A stretch of DNA of 64,000 bases from Gyrodactylus bullatarudis (lineage: Eukaryota; Platyhelminthes; Monogenea; Gyrodactylidea; Gyrodactylidae), in NCBI GenBank assembly GCA_012064415.1, contig SSNU01000037.1, positions 1 to 64,000 of the forward strand, given 5' to 3'. Under the pieces are notes generated by a model. It searched no databases. It saw only the letters and a list, made by a program, of their open reading frames with translations, and had not been told where the DNA came from. The position numbers were made by a program, and so were the translations under genes. This document shows, one piece after another, positions 13,201-29,968 of this stretch (within the stretch, counting starts at the first letter, position 1; the number at the start of each line of letters is the position of its first letter).

Positions 13201-16200
13201 TATTGTGCGGGAGTATGATGGCACTAAAACCATTGAGAAAAGAAGTTTTAAATGAAACGATTGAAAGTCCAGCTAAAAAGATTTGATCATCAAAAAAGCC
13301 AACAATACTCATTATAATGCCCGTTGAAATTAGATTAAAAAGGTTACAGAAAATATTCCAAATATCCCATGTTTCCTTGTTAATATTACTATTTTATAGC
13401 TTGTAACAAATGCTTAGAAAAGTTGAAGAAACGATAATTTAGTACTTTTGAATTATGGGCTAAAGAATATCAGGAATATCGATGCTTTTATTCGATCACT
13501 ATAGATGAAATATATAATGAAAGCACCTGATTTTGGGCTAACGCAAGGTAGAATTTAATTATGATTGAGAAAGAAATCTAGGCATTAATTTGTATTGGAG
13601 CATGTCTTACCACGTAACCAGGGGACTGAATGAGTTGTTTCATCTCAATACATAATTCTACAAATATTCTCGATGACTTTAGAAATTTGTGATTTTTACA
13701 AAAATTTTATTTCTTCGTCAGGGTCTCAAAATATTTTTGGAGGACGATTTGAGTTGAAAATTTTTGTTGATTTCAAGATGTGAGAGAAATCAAACGTTAC
13801 TTTTCAGAATCACCAATAGACTAAGAAACCGATTTCGTGATTCCTAAAATATCGACGACCATTTTTGTTTTCTTAGTCTAATGATGATTCTGGAAAATAA
13901 GGTTTAATCCCTCCAACACCTTAAATCGAAATTTGAGATGTCTCCCATTTTTACTCAAAAGAATTATTTTCTTGCGTTCAACTTTCTCAATTTATTACAT
14001 TGAACTTATCCTATATTTTATTCCCGTTTCCATAATTATGATTATACCAGTTGTAAACTGATCGATTACCAGATAAAATTTGAAATAAAAAAATGTTTCA
14101 AAATTCAGAAAGAATATTTTGTGATGGGAGAATAAAATTCAGTCTAAAGCTTTTTAAATATGCTGGAGATTTTATTTCGTCTTTGAGGGACAGGTATTCA
14201 ATATTGTTACAATAAATACAGTATCAAATTTCTGATTTTTATATAAAACTAATTTTTTTCGTTCAAAAAAATTACCTTCAACTTTCTTGGCCTGTGTAAG
14301 CTTTTTCGGCTTACATTTCTAAAATATGTAAGTTATTATTCAAATTTTTAACATTTTTAATGTGACACTACTGATAAACCTTTGAGAAATGTTAATTTGG
14401 TCTTAACCCTTAAAGACCCAGAGAAAAATCTTTCCCATGGACATTGAAAATCTAGTATGGTTTCAGAATAGGCTAATAAGTTATTAGTAATAACGAACTT
14501 TTAGATCCTTAAAATCCATGATAATTTCAAAGTAATCACATTTTCGAATTCTACGGGTATTGTTTCTCTATTAAATTTCTTTTTTTCATTGATCTTTTAC
14601 GTTCATTTTTTTAAACAAGTCAAATTTAATTTTTCATAACTTCTCAATGAATTATCGTAACTGACTATGTCAAAGTTCATTCGAAATAATATTAGTTCTT
14701 CCTTCAGAAAAGTACTTAATGAATTATTTTTTGATTTTTTAAAATATAAATATGGTTTGAGAAAGTTACCTGCCCCATGTATGATTCGCTGTGGCTTTAA
14801 AAGTTTTATATGTATCTTATTCTTAATTTACTTAATACATTATTTTCTAAAGTATTCAAAGATTGACGTGAATAAAGAAAAATGACTGAATATTTTTTTA
14901 AATTTCTATGGCCTCATCTTTAGTAACTCTTTGAATGTGACAGTAGAAAGATGCAATTTATTATATGATAATATATTTGAATAAAAACATGAAAAGAAAT
15001 TAAATATAACTCTCGATCGATAGATTAATGCTTGATGATTTACGAACTGTAGAGACAGGAGGATAAAAGTTTTATTGCCAAGAAGAAATAGATAGACCAT
15101 TTAAATAAAAAGTACTGTATATTTCTTATAATAATGTAACCTCGGTAAGAAATATGTTGCTTGTGTAGTAGTTGAATGTAAATAAATATGCAATCAATAA
15201 GATTAGGATCTTATTCTTAAATGAAAGATAAAAAATAAAATGCTGATAAAGAAATATGTTCCACCTTACATTCAGATTGAAATCAGTCACACTCGTACAA
15301 ATTTCAATGATATTTCTGGGAATTATTTTAATTATTTGATTCAGATTCCATCTTGAATTTGATTAATTGACATTGAAACCAATGGAGATCGAGATTAGAG
15401 TTTCCCAAATACCTTATCGTATCATCATTGATCAAAAAAGAATAAACTATTCCTATACATTGTAAAATGTCGATTACTTTTACTCAACTCAAGGTCCATG
15501 TTTAAATGAAGAAACTCTGTAATTTAATTTATAAATACAGCAGTACTGTAGTAGTTATTTAACAAGGAGAATAAGAGAATACCGTGTTTTATGATGAATA
15601 AATAGTATTTCATGATGTTAATTTTGAACATGTGAATCAAATGTATATTCATCCCATGCTTGCTTTTTTCCCATTTTCCTAAAATCCTTAAACATACACC
15701 AAAGGTACAGATAAATTTGAATGAACGAGAAAAATCAAGAGCAAAAATAATAAAGATAAGATTATTGTGAAAAAGGGTTAAAAACTCACGTGAAAGAAGG
15801 GTGTAAGAGACAAAATGTAATCATATTGATGGCATCTGGATTCTCAAATGTCATTGAAAGACCACGCTATAAAAATAACAAGTAATAATAATAGAAATTA
15901 TTGAAATAATTCCAAAAGATTTACCTGATTATTTGAAAGAGCTCGTAGGCATTTAACACACTGATGGATACCATCGAGAATTTGCAAGGATATTTTACCA
16001 TTGGTGTTAATGTCTGAATATAGGTCATCTTGAGAGCCTCGCCAAGCTTTGGCACAAAAGAAGCCTGATGACTTTTTCGATGAAGACCCAGAGGAAGAAC
16101 CGTCTAAAATGTATACTTTTAATTTACTACAAGTAGGGTCTGAAAGAAATCCCTTAGTAATCTCTTAACTTAACATCTTTACTGGTTTTTCAATTAGATT

Positions 16201-17590
16201 CTTACTTAAATCAACGAATTTAGTCTTTGAAAGTATTAGAGAATGTTTTGTTTGGCAAATTTTGGTAATGAATCGAATGTATCAAGATGATAAAGTTTGG
16301 TACATTTTTATACAGTGTATATATTGAATATATCATCAATAAATTGAATAAAACATGTGATTAAGATAAAGTCAAGTCCAAGGTTTAAAGCTTACACTGG
16401 TGTATAGATATAAAATATAGAAGGAGGATGCATATATATGTGCTTCATTCGAAAAGGAAAGAAGTCAAATATTTAATAGCTAGTAGTTTGGTAAAAGTTT
16501 ACTTTATAAAGAGTATAAGTTCCACTTTATCAATAATAAACAATAGCCAAAATTTTTAGATAGATTGATTTATCATTAGTATTGGATATGAAGGGGAAAT
16601 AGTAAAGTTGGTTAACTAAACTCTTTAAAGAAATTCAATATACTCAATTTACTAATACTACAATGTAATGGGAAAAGTTGAATGGGTAATCCCAATTCTA
16701 GGATAAATTTATTTGAAGCCATTTTAATTAATCGATAAATCTTAAAGATGTTTACTATAAATCATAAAAAATACTCACTGGTCTGGGCAAAAGAGTTTTC
16801 AATTTCATCTTGGTCATTGCCATTTTCACAGTTATCCGAGTTTAAATCAATTTGGTAATCCTTTCTTTTTGAAATTTTGTTAAATGTTCCCCGATGATGA
16901 CTTATGATTTAAAGACATTTATTACAAGTTATGAGAAATCACATTTTAACATTACTTACTTGATTAAAATCTTGACTGCTCTTTTCATATAATCCAACAA
17001 GGCATCAAGGCCTTTTGCTTCCAAAAAGTCATAGACCCATCTTGAGAAAAATTCAATTTAGTAAGATTTATCAAAAGAACCTATAATTCAACATAAAATT
17101 TTCTTTTTCGCTTAATTTATCAACTATAATTTGTAATTGAAGATTCTTGAATCAAGAATACCTGTATAAAATTGGATAATTTTATTGATTTATATTTTAT
17201 TCTCATACAATCGAAAGTAAATTCAAAGATATAAAACAAACTTACGACACATCATTAGTCCGCAAAGATATTTCAGTCGCTGATAAAACTTGCTTAGGAG
17301 TTTCTATAGTTGTCTTTTTCTTTGGTTTCTTGACAATCTTTATATTAGTTTTGAGAGCTTTGATCAGTGTAACATAATGATATGCGGATTCTTTGTTGTT
17401 ATTTGCAATCTGGAATTATAAAAGAGTTAGTCAAAAACTTGTATTTTATTTTATATCGTACATAATTGTCAAGAAGATGATTCTTTTGTGCATCAGTCAA
17501 CAATTCAATTCTTTTAACTTTTTCCGGTCCAACATCGAGAGAATCTATGAATGTTTTCCAGCGATCATCTTTTAGAGTGTCTGAATTCAT
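1214..17590 (-). CDS. FMNL: Formin-like protein (FMNL/Frl subfamily), 14 exons
   Basis: Diaphanous-related formin that nucleates and elongates unbranched actin under Rho-family GTPase control. Exons: 17462-17590, 17246-17409, 16960-17040, 16779-16900, 15925-16103, 15790-15866, 11496-11682, 6576-6917, 6333-6513, 4618-4779, 3876-4495, 2485-2764, 1549-1820, 1214-1372. All use GT-AG, phases agree, and the sum is 984 codons plus stop. Domains in order: GBD/FH3 armadillo region (SLRTNDVSWVYDFLEAKGLD; later HGHEAVLKAFNE and DFMISAIQLINILVHN), a coiled coil in exons 8-9, a proline-rich FH1 in exon 10, and FH2 in exons 11-13 with the hallmark GNYMNSCRRGVVYGFKLQSL. The tail is short, without a clear DAD. 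FMNL rather than DAAM or Dia is judged from the FH3 and FH2 wording. The ATG at 17590 gives no N-terminal glycine, unlike myristoylated vertebrate FMNLs; an in-frame ATG at 17647 exists but its extension looks non-coding. Confidence 0.92.
3168..3345 (+). repeat. Dispersed repeat family B
   Basis: Lies in the FMNL intron between exons 11 and 12. It aligns by eye with 23127-23325 on the same strand: both contain AACTAGCAAAAGT or AATAGCAAAAGT, then TATCTCAGCTCA, then TTGTGATCAG or TCGTGATCAG, and a TTTTATA-CTAG end. Diverged, non-coding. Confidence 0.6.
5547..6295. mobile_element. Foldback element with 293-bp inverted arms and 30-bp phased repeats
   Basis: Arms 5547-5839 and 6003-6295 are inverted copies with no net indel (paired positions sum to 11842) around a 163-bp spacer. 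The termini read GGGAAATTTACACTTGCAG. Each arm is built from about 30-bp units marked by CAGTAT, at 5563, 5593, 5623, 5653, a degenerate CATTAT at 5683, then 5715 and 5746. Drosophila FB elements also have long inverted repeats made of short tandem units of about 31 bp, so the architecture is foldback-like. No transposase is encoded. It sits in the FMNL intron, its end only 37 bp from the exon 9 donor. No clear target-site duplication was found. Confidence 0.85.
7755..8560. repeat. Dispersed repeat family A, long diverged copy
   Basis: The left part (AGTTAATATGAAGATGGCAA, then ATTTATGATTTTTA) matches the reverse complement of the right end of the 11820-12112 copy. The right part (8425-8560) matches 11865-11990 directly, including TTCAAATCAATAAAAA and the GGCCAAAT stretch. 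It is therefore a fuller but diverged member with inverted ends, inside FMNL intron 7. The open frame at 8473-8760 lies partly in it and is not considered a gene. Confidence 0.5.
9739..10155 (-). CDS. Nested single-exon cysteine-rich (zinc-binding type) protein
   Basis: Encodes 138 aa beginning MIRSFVCKNS. Cysteine pairs occur as CYICG (about residue 15), CSSCNN (about 58) and CYFCG (about 89), separated by a segment with RHKEMYQTTFGLPLLDSDK. This C-x2-C / FG-x-P-DxDK / C-x2-C / DCYFC spacing matches an uncharacterised protein family I recall as multicopy in arthropod gene sets; its function is unknown, and zinc binding is inferred. The gene is intronless and lies wholly within FMNL intron 7 on the same strand, suggesting a retrocopy or a transposon-spread gene. 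The C-terminus after CYFC is shorter than I would expect, ending TTLAAS. Whether it is expressed cannot be told from sequence. Confidence 0.55.
   Translation of the reverse strand: MIRSFVCKNSKDSFCYICGKYSMKKIFKITQRHKEMYQTTFGLPLLDSDKNFTPNSLCSSCNNSLLYKKFLWRQTVMMWSLQTKHTSDCYFCGSILKIKSFRHLHQYYHCSSAKFATVVRKITHDSQSRPSQTTLAAS
11820..12112 (+). repeat. Dispersed repeat family A copy
   Basis: The first 127 bp are the inverted twin of 1-127. The rest (GGGCAACATGAGTAGGATTC, then AAATCATAGATTCCCAACTT) matches 42350-42494 closely and ends in a terminal sequence complementary to AGTTGATATGAAGTTGGG. Lies in FMNL intron 6, just upstream of exon 7. Confidence 0.7.
12276..12432. mobile_element. Small MITE-like element, 157 bp
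   Basis: It begins CTATTCTCGATGA and ends with the inverse TCATCGAGAATAG. Outer inverted repeats of about 20-40 bp are imperfect. It contains AAAATCATAAATTTCC, shared with repeat family A ends. A partial relative (TATTCTCGATGACTTTAG, then CGTCAGGGTCTCAAAAT) lies at about 13658-13745. No coding capacity. Confidence 0.6.
13080..13145 (+). repeat. Hammerhead-like hairpin repeat, 3' part
   Basis: CCATCTCAGTATCGAAACGT followed by CTGGAAGAGGCTTTGG and an ATTCCGAT end. The same string, diverged, is at 20330-20445 and 56555-56660. This copy keeps the 3' stem strand AGTATC and an intact GAAACGTC, but its 5' strand is degenerate. FMNL intron 6. Confidence 0.6.
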
Positions 17591-17774
17591 GATTACAATT
17601 ACAACCGTTGGTACAACATCAGAAATTAAATTAATAGAGATTTGCAATTAAAATTTACACCTGATTTAACGCCAATATTAACGTGAATTAAAACACGTGT
17701 CGATAGGAAAGTCCGTGTTTATTTATTGAATCGGATTCGTAGTTATTTGAATTTTTTAATGAACCATTAAAAAA
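17591..17774. promoter_or_regulatory. Bidirectional promoter gap between FMNL and KLC
   Basis: The FMNL start codon (17590, minus) and the KLC start codon (17775, plus) are 184 bp apart, so both 5' UTRs and core promoters must fit here unless upstream exons were missed. The gap contains a palindromic E-box core CACGTG (within AAACACGTGTCG) and an AT-rich stretch, with no clear TATA box on either strand. Shared regulation is inferred from arrangement only. Confidence 0.55.
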
Positions 17775-24098
<6,324 letters not shown>

Positions 24099-25890
24099 GC
24101 CTTAAATTGCAAAAACAGATTGACAGTGGGTTTGATGGAAACCGTTTTATTCGATTGAAAATTTTCCTATAACTCTAAATCAATTGTACTTTGGATCGGA
24201 AACCCAAATTCACAAGAATACTATCATCGTCACTATCAATTCAGAGTTAATTAATCCATATTCTCAGTTATATAAATACAAGTCATGTTTTTTATTCATT
24301 CAGTTCATTGATCCATATAATCTACAGTTTATTTTTAATTTTAAACCAGATATACATCATATAAATTGTAACATGCCATAGTATTTATTATAGAATGCTT
24401 AGTTCAAAAAAATACATTTATTATTTCAATTTATTTAATATTACAATTTTATTCACACTTTTAAATGGAAATTTTTTCAATAAAGACGTGTATATTTGAA
24501 AGGCTATTTTACTTTATTGAAGTATTCATTAAATAACAAGGTGTGACGAAAAATTCAACTAGGCTGAATTTTTGATATGTTGTTCAGTTTTTCCCGCTGA
24601 TTCCCATGGTTCTATTCGTAAAATTTTTTTTATAGACGCCAACAGCCATTAGAGATTTTTTTGAGTTTTTCTCTTTCAAGAGCTGTAACTACATGCTAGG
24701 AAAACAAAATTGATCTTGAAAGGTAGCCAAATTGTTATTCAAGCTCATTAGTGTATTTGAAATAGAATTTTATTTTGTTATTGACCCGATCAAGTTGTTC
24801 AAATGCAAAAATTACAGTTTATTCTTATTGATTAAGGATTGAAAACTCGTACGCAGATAAACTTTATATCAATTTATTCATCTCATTGAGCTGATTTCGA
24901 ATTTGTAAGTTTTATTTTTATTGAGGCGGCTGTAAAAAACGAATACCACCATGAGAATCAGCCTGAAAACTGAACAACATCTAAAATTCAGCCTGGTTGT
25001 GAAGATAAAGTGATTTTTTGTTGCACAGTGTAATCCCTTACTCGTGTACTGGTAGTTTGAATTTTTTTTCAAAAAAAAAACTGGAAATGGCTTTTAAAAT
25101 CAAAATTATACCATGGAAACATCGTCTTCACTGCCCGGTTAATTCGGTCAAAATTTCACACTCAAAAATCTATCCGCAATGATCTTGTTGAATGTAACCA
25201 TCTTAAAAGCATAGAATAAATTCTTATACCAAATGAAATATCATTTTTCTTAACCCCTCTTGAATCTTACTGGGTCACTTATCCCAATGAAGAATAGCCC
25301 ATATTTTGAAATTTTCAGTTAAGGGACCTTTTTCACTATTGAACAGACTTTTCAGTTACACTGTTCACTCAATAGAACGCATGCTAAATAAATGAAATTC
25401 ATTTGATTTTATTCCATAACAACAGCACAAAATTTATCATTAATTTCTGATCTAATTGGGACTCTGGTCCAAGTTAAATTTCATTCTGACATTTACCCTT
25501 GATTTTTTCTAAAATCTTAATTCAGCTATCAAAAATCAATTTTCAGAAATCCACTTTTACCAATAGAAGAAAAAAAGTTGATTCAAAATTTTGTCTTTTT
25601 ACAAACTGATAAAGGTGGGTATGAAATTTCGATTCCTTGTCAAAATTGCTGAATCCACGAAAATATTTCCAATTGTGATCTTAAAAAATAATATTTTAGA
25701 TCCCCCTTTGACTTGATCACAATAATTCACAATAGAGGACTGATAAACTCCTTAGCATATTTAACCGAATATACAAGCATTTTAATTATTGAGAGCTGAA
25801 TTTGAAAATGTATTTAAAAATACTCCAACTATTCTGGAAGAGAAGGTAGATATTTTGCATGTTTTATATATAATAAATAATTTACATTGG
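24099..25890. other. Intergenic, 3' flank of KLC
   Basis: AT-rich, with no supported gene. An AATAAA at about 24479 is a candidate KLC poly(A) signal if the 3' UTR is long. Short open frames at 24184-24381 (+) and 24878-25072 (-) are low complexity without recognisable motifs. Confidence 0.5.
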
Positions 25891-25892
25891 AT

Positions 25893-25932
25893 AATCAGGA
25901 TGGCTTAGTGGATACAGTTCCTAACTTAATTG
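25893..25932 (+). mobile_element. SINE tRNA-head fragment with A-box
   Basis: AATCAGGATGGCTTAGTGG contains a perfect pol III A-box (TGGCTTAGTGG, 25901-25911), followed by ATACAGTTCCTAACTT. The inverted SINE at 54880-54975 has the matching CCTAGTGGTTAGA in front of its hammerhead remnant. No B-box follows here, so it is a truncated copy. Confidence 0.5.
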
Positions 25933-25941
25933 AAATTAATA

Positions 25942-26316
25942 TTATTCCACCCCTCGACTTTTTTGAGAATTTCTACCTTTGTTCTCAGATAGTTCTGAGA
26001 ATAGATTTTTACATAAATAAAATCTGTTTAATACTAAAATTTGTTCGAGAATTGTAATGTTGATAGTTTTAAAAATTGAGCTGTACTCTAATTCACAGTC
26101 TTGATCTTTTACCATGTGGCATTGAGTGAATATCGATTCTTTTGCAGTTACAGAAGGATGAGACTTGAAATAATTAATTACAAGACAAGTGAATTGACTA
26201 CAAAAATCAATAGTCAGTATATTTTCGAATTGATGCAAAAGTTCCTCGATTCCACACTCATCTAAAAAGGTATTTGAACAAAATACTGTAAATCTGAAAC
26301 AGTTAAAATATTCCAA
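25942..26316 (-). CDS. Hypothetical protein, 124 codons
   Basis: An open frame starting MEYFNCFRF and ending SQKSRGVE. It has six cysteines and helix-like stretches such as IEELLHQFENILTI, with no motif I recognise. TTTTTAGATGAGTGTGG early in the frame could be a splice acceptor, so it may be an exon of a larger gene or a transposon fragment. It sits between a SINE fragment and a Tigger element, in repeat-rich DNA. No neighbouring exon could be joined with confidence. Confidence 0.22.
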   Translation of the reverse strand: MEYFNCFRFTVFCSNTFLDECGIEELLHQFENILTIDFCSQFTCLVINYFKSHPSVTAKESIFTQCHMVKDQDCELEYSSIFKTINITILEQILVLNRFYLCKNLFSELSENKGRNSQKSRGVE

Positions 26317-27339
26317 CTATGAGCCAAGTAATTCTTCAGAGACTGTAATTTTTTTATTATGAATTTTCCCTCAAGTGATGAGTTTTCAGATTTATCAGTT
26401 TAACAACTCTGATTATTATAATCCTCGTTTCTACTCTCTCTCTACAAATAGACTTGAGAAAGCCAGAAGACATCATAGTCAGGTGAATAAAGTTAGGCTT
26501 AGAAGCAGAATCAAGAGTAGGGGTAGAGATATTTTCAAAATCAAGTGGATAGATTCCCACTTTTAAGAGTGGTTAAGAATTTATAAACAAAAAACAAGTT
26601 AGGGACAGAGAAATATTTCACACTAAAAGATCATGAATTTTTAATGATTACTAAGATGAGTTTGATGAGCTCGTTTTGTAGGACCTCTTTAATTCCACTG
26701 ACAAATCATCGAGGAATTCCTTTATTTCCTCTCTGCTCTCGAAGCGTCTGTTTAACTCGATTATTGACATGATATAATACTAATTCTAAGTTTAAATCTT
26801 GATGATTGTAATCATTAGACCTCGATTTCATTATTCTAGCTTTCTGTGGGGAGATAGATTTGAATTTTTTGTCTTCAATCCATACGGGATATTGCAATCA
26901 GTTTTTATCGTCAAATTATTATTCCAAATCAATGAAAAGGATGATCTAAAATTGGTTTAATAATAAACTTTTTTCCTATATTCTATCAAATTTTGACAGT
27001 ATGCTTGTCAGGTTGAAATAAAAAGAAATAATCTGCAAAAACTTGTCTAAAACTTTTGACCTACCTCTTCTGGTTTTGAATATAAAAAAGCCGAGTTTCT
27101 CACTGTATTTTTATGATTTTTTTCTCTAATTTACTTTGCATAATCAAATTTTCAGAACCTTTCGATCTGAAATGTTGCTAGACAGTGTGTTTATTATAAT
27201 AAATTATATTAAAACTATGTATAAGAATTTTCATCCATTTCGTCCACCAACTGACGAAGAGGAGCCAACTTATTATTCTGGAACTTAGTGTTTATTGGAG
27301 TAAAAGAGATTCTTAGAATAATTTAATATGGATCTTATG
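26317..27339. other. Intergenic, short open frames only
   Basis: Three open frames of about 63-67 codons (26357-26560 -, 26375-26566 +, 26706-26897 -) overlap or lie nearby on opposite strands. None has a recognisable domain, and no splice model links them. Confidence 0.4.
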
Positions 27340-27341
27340 TA

Positions 27342-27759
27342 CACTTCTCCACCAGTTTTGGTGCTCGAGAAAGCACACACCCTGTTTTTGACTGTTGAAA
27401 CTGTTTTTTCTGATTATAATCATACTTTGAAGTATTTTGAAAAATTATCTTTTGGGCAAATTTTTTCATTTTTCCGGTTTTCGGTCTCATTTTGTAGAGA
27501 AATTTATCCTGATTCGATCTGTACCACTAAACCCTATCGAACTCGTTCGTCTTGTTTGAAAAAAATTAAAAATAAAATCAGATTTTTCAATGGAGAAATT
27601 AATTCGTCATCTTGACTTGTGTATTTTTGATAATTACACTCTTTAATTACTAATTACACTAAAGTCACACAAACTACAAACTGTATGTTAACGTACACTG
27701 AGTAATTACAGGTTTAACTCTCCACGACAAAAACAAAAATCAATAAAGATTTCTTGGCT
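27342..27759 (+). repeat. Left terminal inverted repeat of the Tigger-type element
   Basis: 418 bp, reverse complement of 28687-29104. It contains an open frame of 95 codons (27328-27615) that reappears inverted in the other arm (28831-29088). Its symmetry and lack of domains argue it is not a gene. Confidence 0.9.
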
Positions 27760-27938
27760 GAAATTCGTTCTAAAATCACTTTTCTAACACAGCTTATTTT
27801 TGCCTAAACTTTGAACTTTCATAATATTCTTATTAAATATGATAGAAACATGATTTCTTTTGCAAATAAAAGTTTACTTGATGCTATTTCGAATAAAAAA
27901 TAATAATTTTGGAAAAATAAAAGGAGTTTTTATTATTC

Positions 27939-28653
27939 TTAAAATCTTGAAAATATTCCTTTATTCCAAGAATTGATAATTACTGATGGAGGAATAAGAT
28001 TTTCCGACCTTCTTAACAAATTCAGTGCAATATTCAAATCTAGGACATTGAAATTTATTGTTTCATTTATATACTTGGCTTTAAATGAGCGAATTACACC
28101 TTGGTCACATGGTTGACACAAGGCTGTAGTATTTTGGGGGAGATATAGCAGTGTGACATTAGGAGGGCATATAATCCTATGATGGGAGCTAACGTTATCA
28201 ACTAATAAAAGAACTTCCCTATTGACAGTCTCTGCAAACCTGTTCAACCACATTTGGAAAATTGCCCGATTCATCCATGCTGTTGGTGAAGCATGATAAT
28301 ATGGATATTGCAGACCTTTAAAACATCTTGGCCTTTGTGACTTGCCAATGTAATGAGTTGGGAACATAATTCCAGCTGCATTGCAGCACACCATAGCTGT
28401 AATTCTCTCTTTAGAAGATTTATCTGTCTTACAGTTTACTGAGCTTAAAAATTAAAAATTTTACTCTATGAATTGATAATCTTCTTCTTCTCTGAAAACG
28501 GTAAAGCCATCCTGTGGAAGGGTAAATTCCTATTACCCTACCGATTCGCCTTGCTTCTCTTAATAACTGCATCCCACTGACTGAACGATGTTGTCTTCTC
28601 TTTTCTTCAAAATAATTTATAGAGCCTTGCTCCACTAGATCATATTGATGCAA
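27939..28653 (-). pseudogene. CENP-B/Tigger DDE transposase, internally deleted
   Basis: 28429-28653 encodes a CENP-B-type DNA-binding HTH piece (VSGMQLLREARRIG, STGWLYRFQRRR). In another frame, starting before 28394, comes the DDE superfamily 1 core: KERITAMVCCNAAG, IGKSQRPRCFKGL, LLLVDNVSSHH (second catalytic D), LPQNTTALCQPCDQGVIRSF (third catalytic D). The roughly 100 residues normally between HTH and core, including the first catalytic D, are missing and the frame shifts at the junction (about 28430). The protein cannot be an active transposase, so the element is non-autonomous. Confidence 0.88.
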
Positions 28654-28686
28654 TGAATGAGAGGCCTAAATTAGTGGATTAAAAAA

Positions 28687-29104
28687 AGCCAAGAAATCTT
28701 TATTGAGTTTTGTTTTTGTCGTGGAGAGTTAAACCTGTAATTACTCAGTGTACGTTAACATACAGTTTGTATTTTGTGTGACTTTAGTGTAATTAGTAAT
28801 TAAAGAGTGTAATTATCAAAAATACACAAGTCAAGATGACGAATTAATTTCTCCATTGAAAAATCTGATTTTATTTTTAATTTTTTTCAAACAAGACGAA
28901 CGAGTTCGATAGGGTTTAGTGGTACAGATCGAATCAGGATAAATTTCTCTACAAAATGAGACCGAAAACCGGAAAAATGAAAAAATTTGCCCAAAAGATA
29001 ATTTTTCAAAATACTTCAAAGTATGATTATAATCAGAAAAAACAGTTTCAACAGTCAAAAACAGGGTGTGTGCTTTCTCGAGCACCAAAACTGGTGGAGA
29101 AGTG
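28687..29104 (-). repeat. Right terminal inverted repeat of the Tigger-type element
   Basis: Mirror of 27342-27759. Visible differences include an A/C change in the CAAAAATCAATAAAG versus CAAAACTCAATAAAG stretch near the inner end. Confidence 0.9.
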
Positions 29105-29106
29105 TA

Positions 29107-29968
29107 TCACATTACAATTTTTATATTGATAGGGTAGCTTATATTTATTTTCCATCATATTCTTAGCTGACAGTGATTATTAATCACTGATCAATGTTTT
29201 GAGTAAGTGAAATTTTCAAAAGATTTTGCTGACTAAATAAATTTTTTAAACAATAATGTCTTATCTGTAGGGCATCAAAAAGTCCTTTTAGCTTTTTGAG
29301 GTCTATTTTTATTTCTATCCATATACAATGCAACTCAAGTTTTGATTACTTGACTGGTTTGAAATTTATTATGGCCTGATAAACTCCTAAATTTTGTTTC
29401 AGGGTCTATTTTCTATTAACCCTCTCAGGTCCGTGGCCCATGTGTGCCATACAATTTATGGGCCATCCTGTTCAAATCAAAATATTTTCTTTAAATTAAG
29501 AGATAGTCTAACGAAATAAAAAACACATTTAAATTCGAAAATTAAAAACAATTATTGTACAAGAAAAAATTTTTTTTTAATCATTTAGATATTCGCATCA
29601 GTTTCTGCATTTTTTGCAAAATTATGCATTTTTCCATCAAAATTTTCAGGGTTTCGAATCTCAATTTTTCTCGATAAACATCAGTTGTCTTATGAAAAGT
29701 CAAAAATTCAAAATCACTACTCTATTAAGTCGATACATTAAAAGTTAAGGCCTATTATTGGGTCTTAATATTTATTTCATATTGTCAGACAAAGTCACAC
29801 GTTAATCCTATATCTACACCACCATAAATAAGTGACTTCCTGGAATTTCAGGGACTTAGGGTCTCATTTCATTGTTCTAGAAATGTAGGTTTTACAAACC
29901 CTGATTCATTTCAATTCTTTCTCAAAAGGCCAGGGATAGGGGCTACACCACACATGAAGACTATGTGA
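29107..29968. other. Intergenic between two transposon relics
   Basis: No gene seen. It holds a short hairpin, GGCCCATGTG ... TTTATGGGCC, at about 29436-29464, within otherwise plain AT-rich DNA. Confidence 0.5.

Larger units (their letters stand above)
27342..29104. mobile_element. pogo/Tigger-type DNA transposon with 418-bp inverted repeats
   Basis: Element of 1763 bp flanked by TA on both sides (27340-27341 and 29105-29106), the target duplication of the Tc1/mariner-pogo superfamily. Ends read CACTTCTCCACCAG. The inverted repeats 27342-27759 and 28687-29104 match with no net indel and only a few substitutions (paired positions sum to 56446). The interior carries a transposase remnant on the minus strand. 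Tigger and pogo elements usually have terminal repeats of tens of bp, so these are unusually long. Near-identity of the arms suggests recent insertion or arm conversion. Confidence 0.9.

Noticed and set aside
27328..27615. 95-codon frame repeated inverted at 28831-29088
   Set aside because: Lies in the transposon's inverted repeats and shows no domain. The two copies are the same DNA in opposite orientation.
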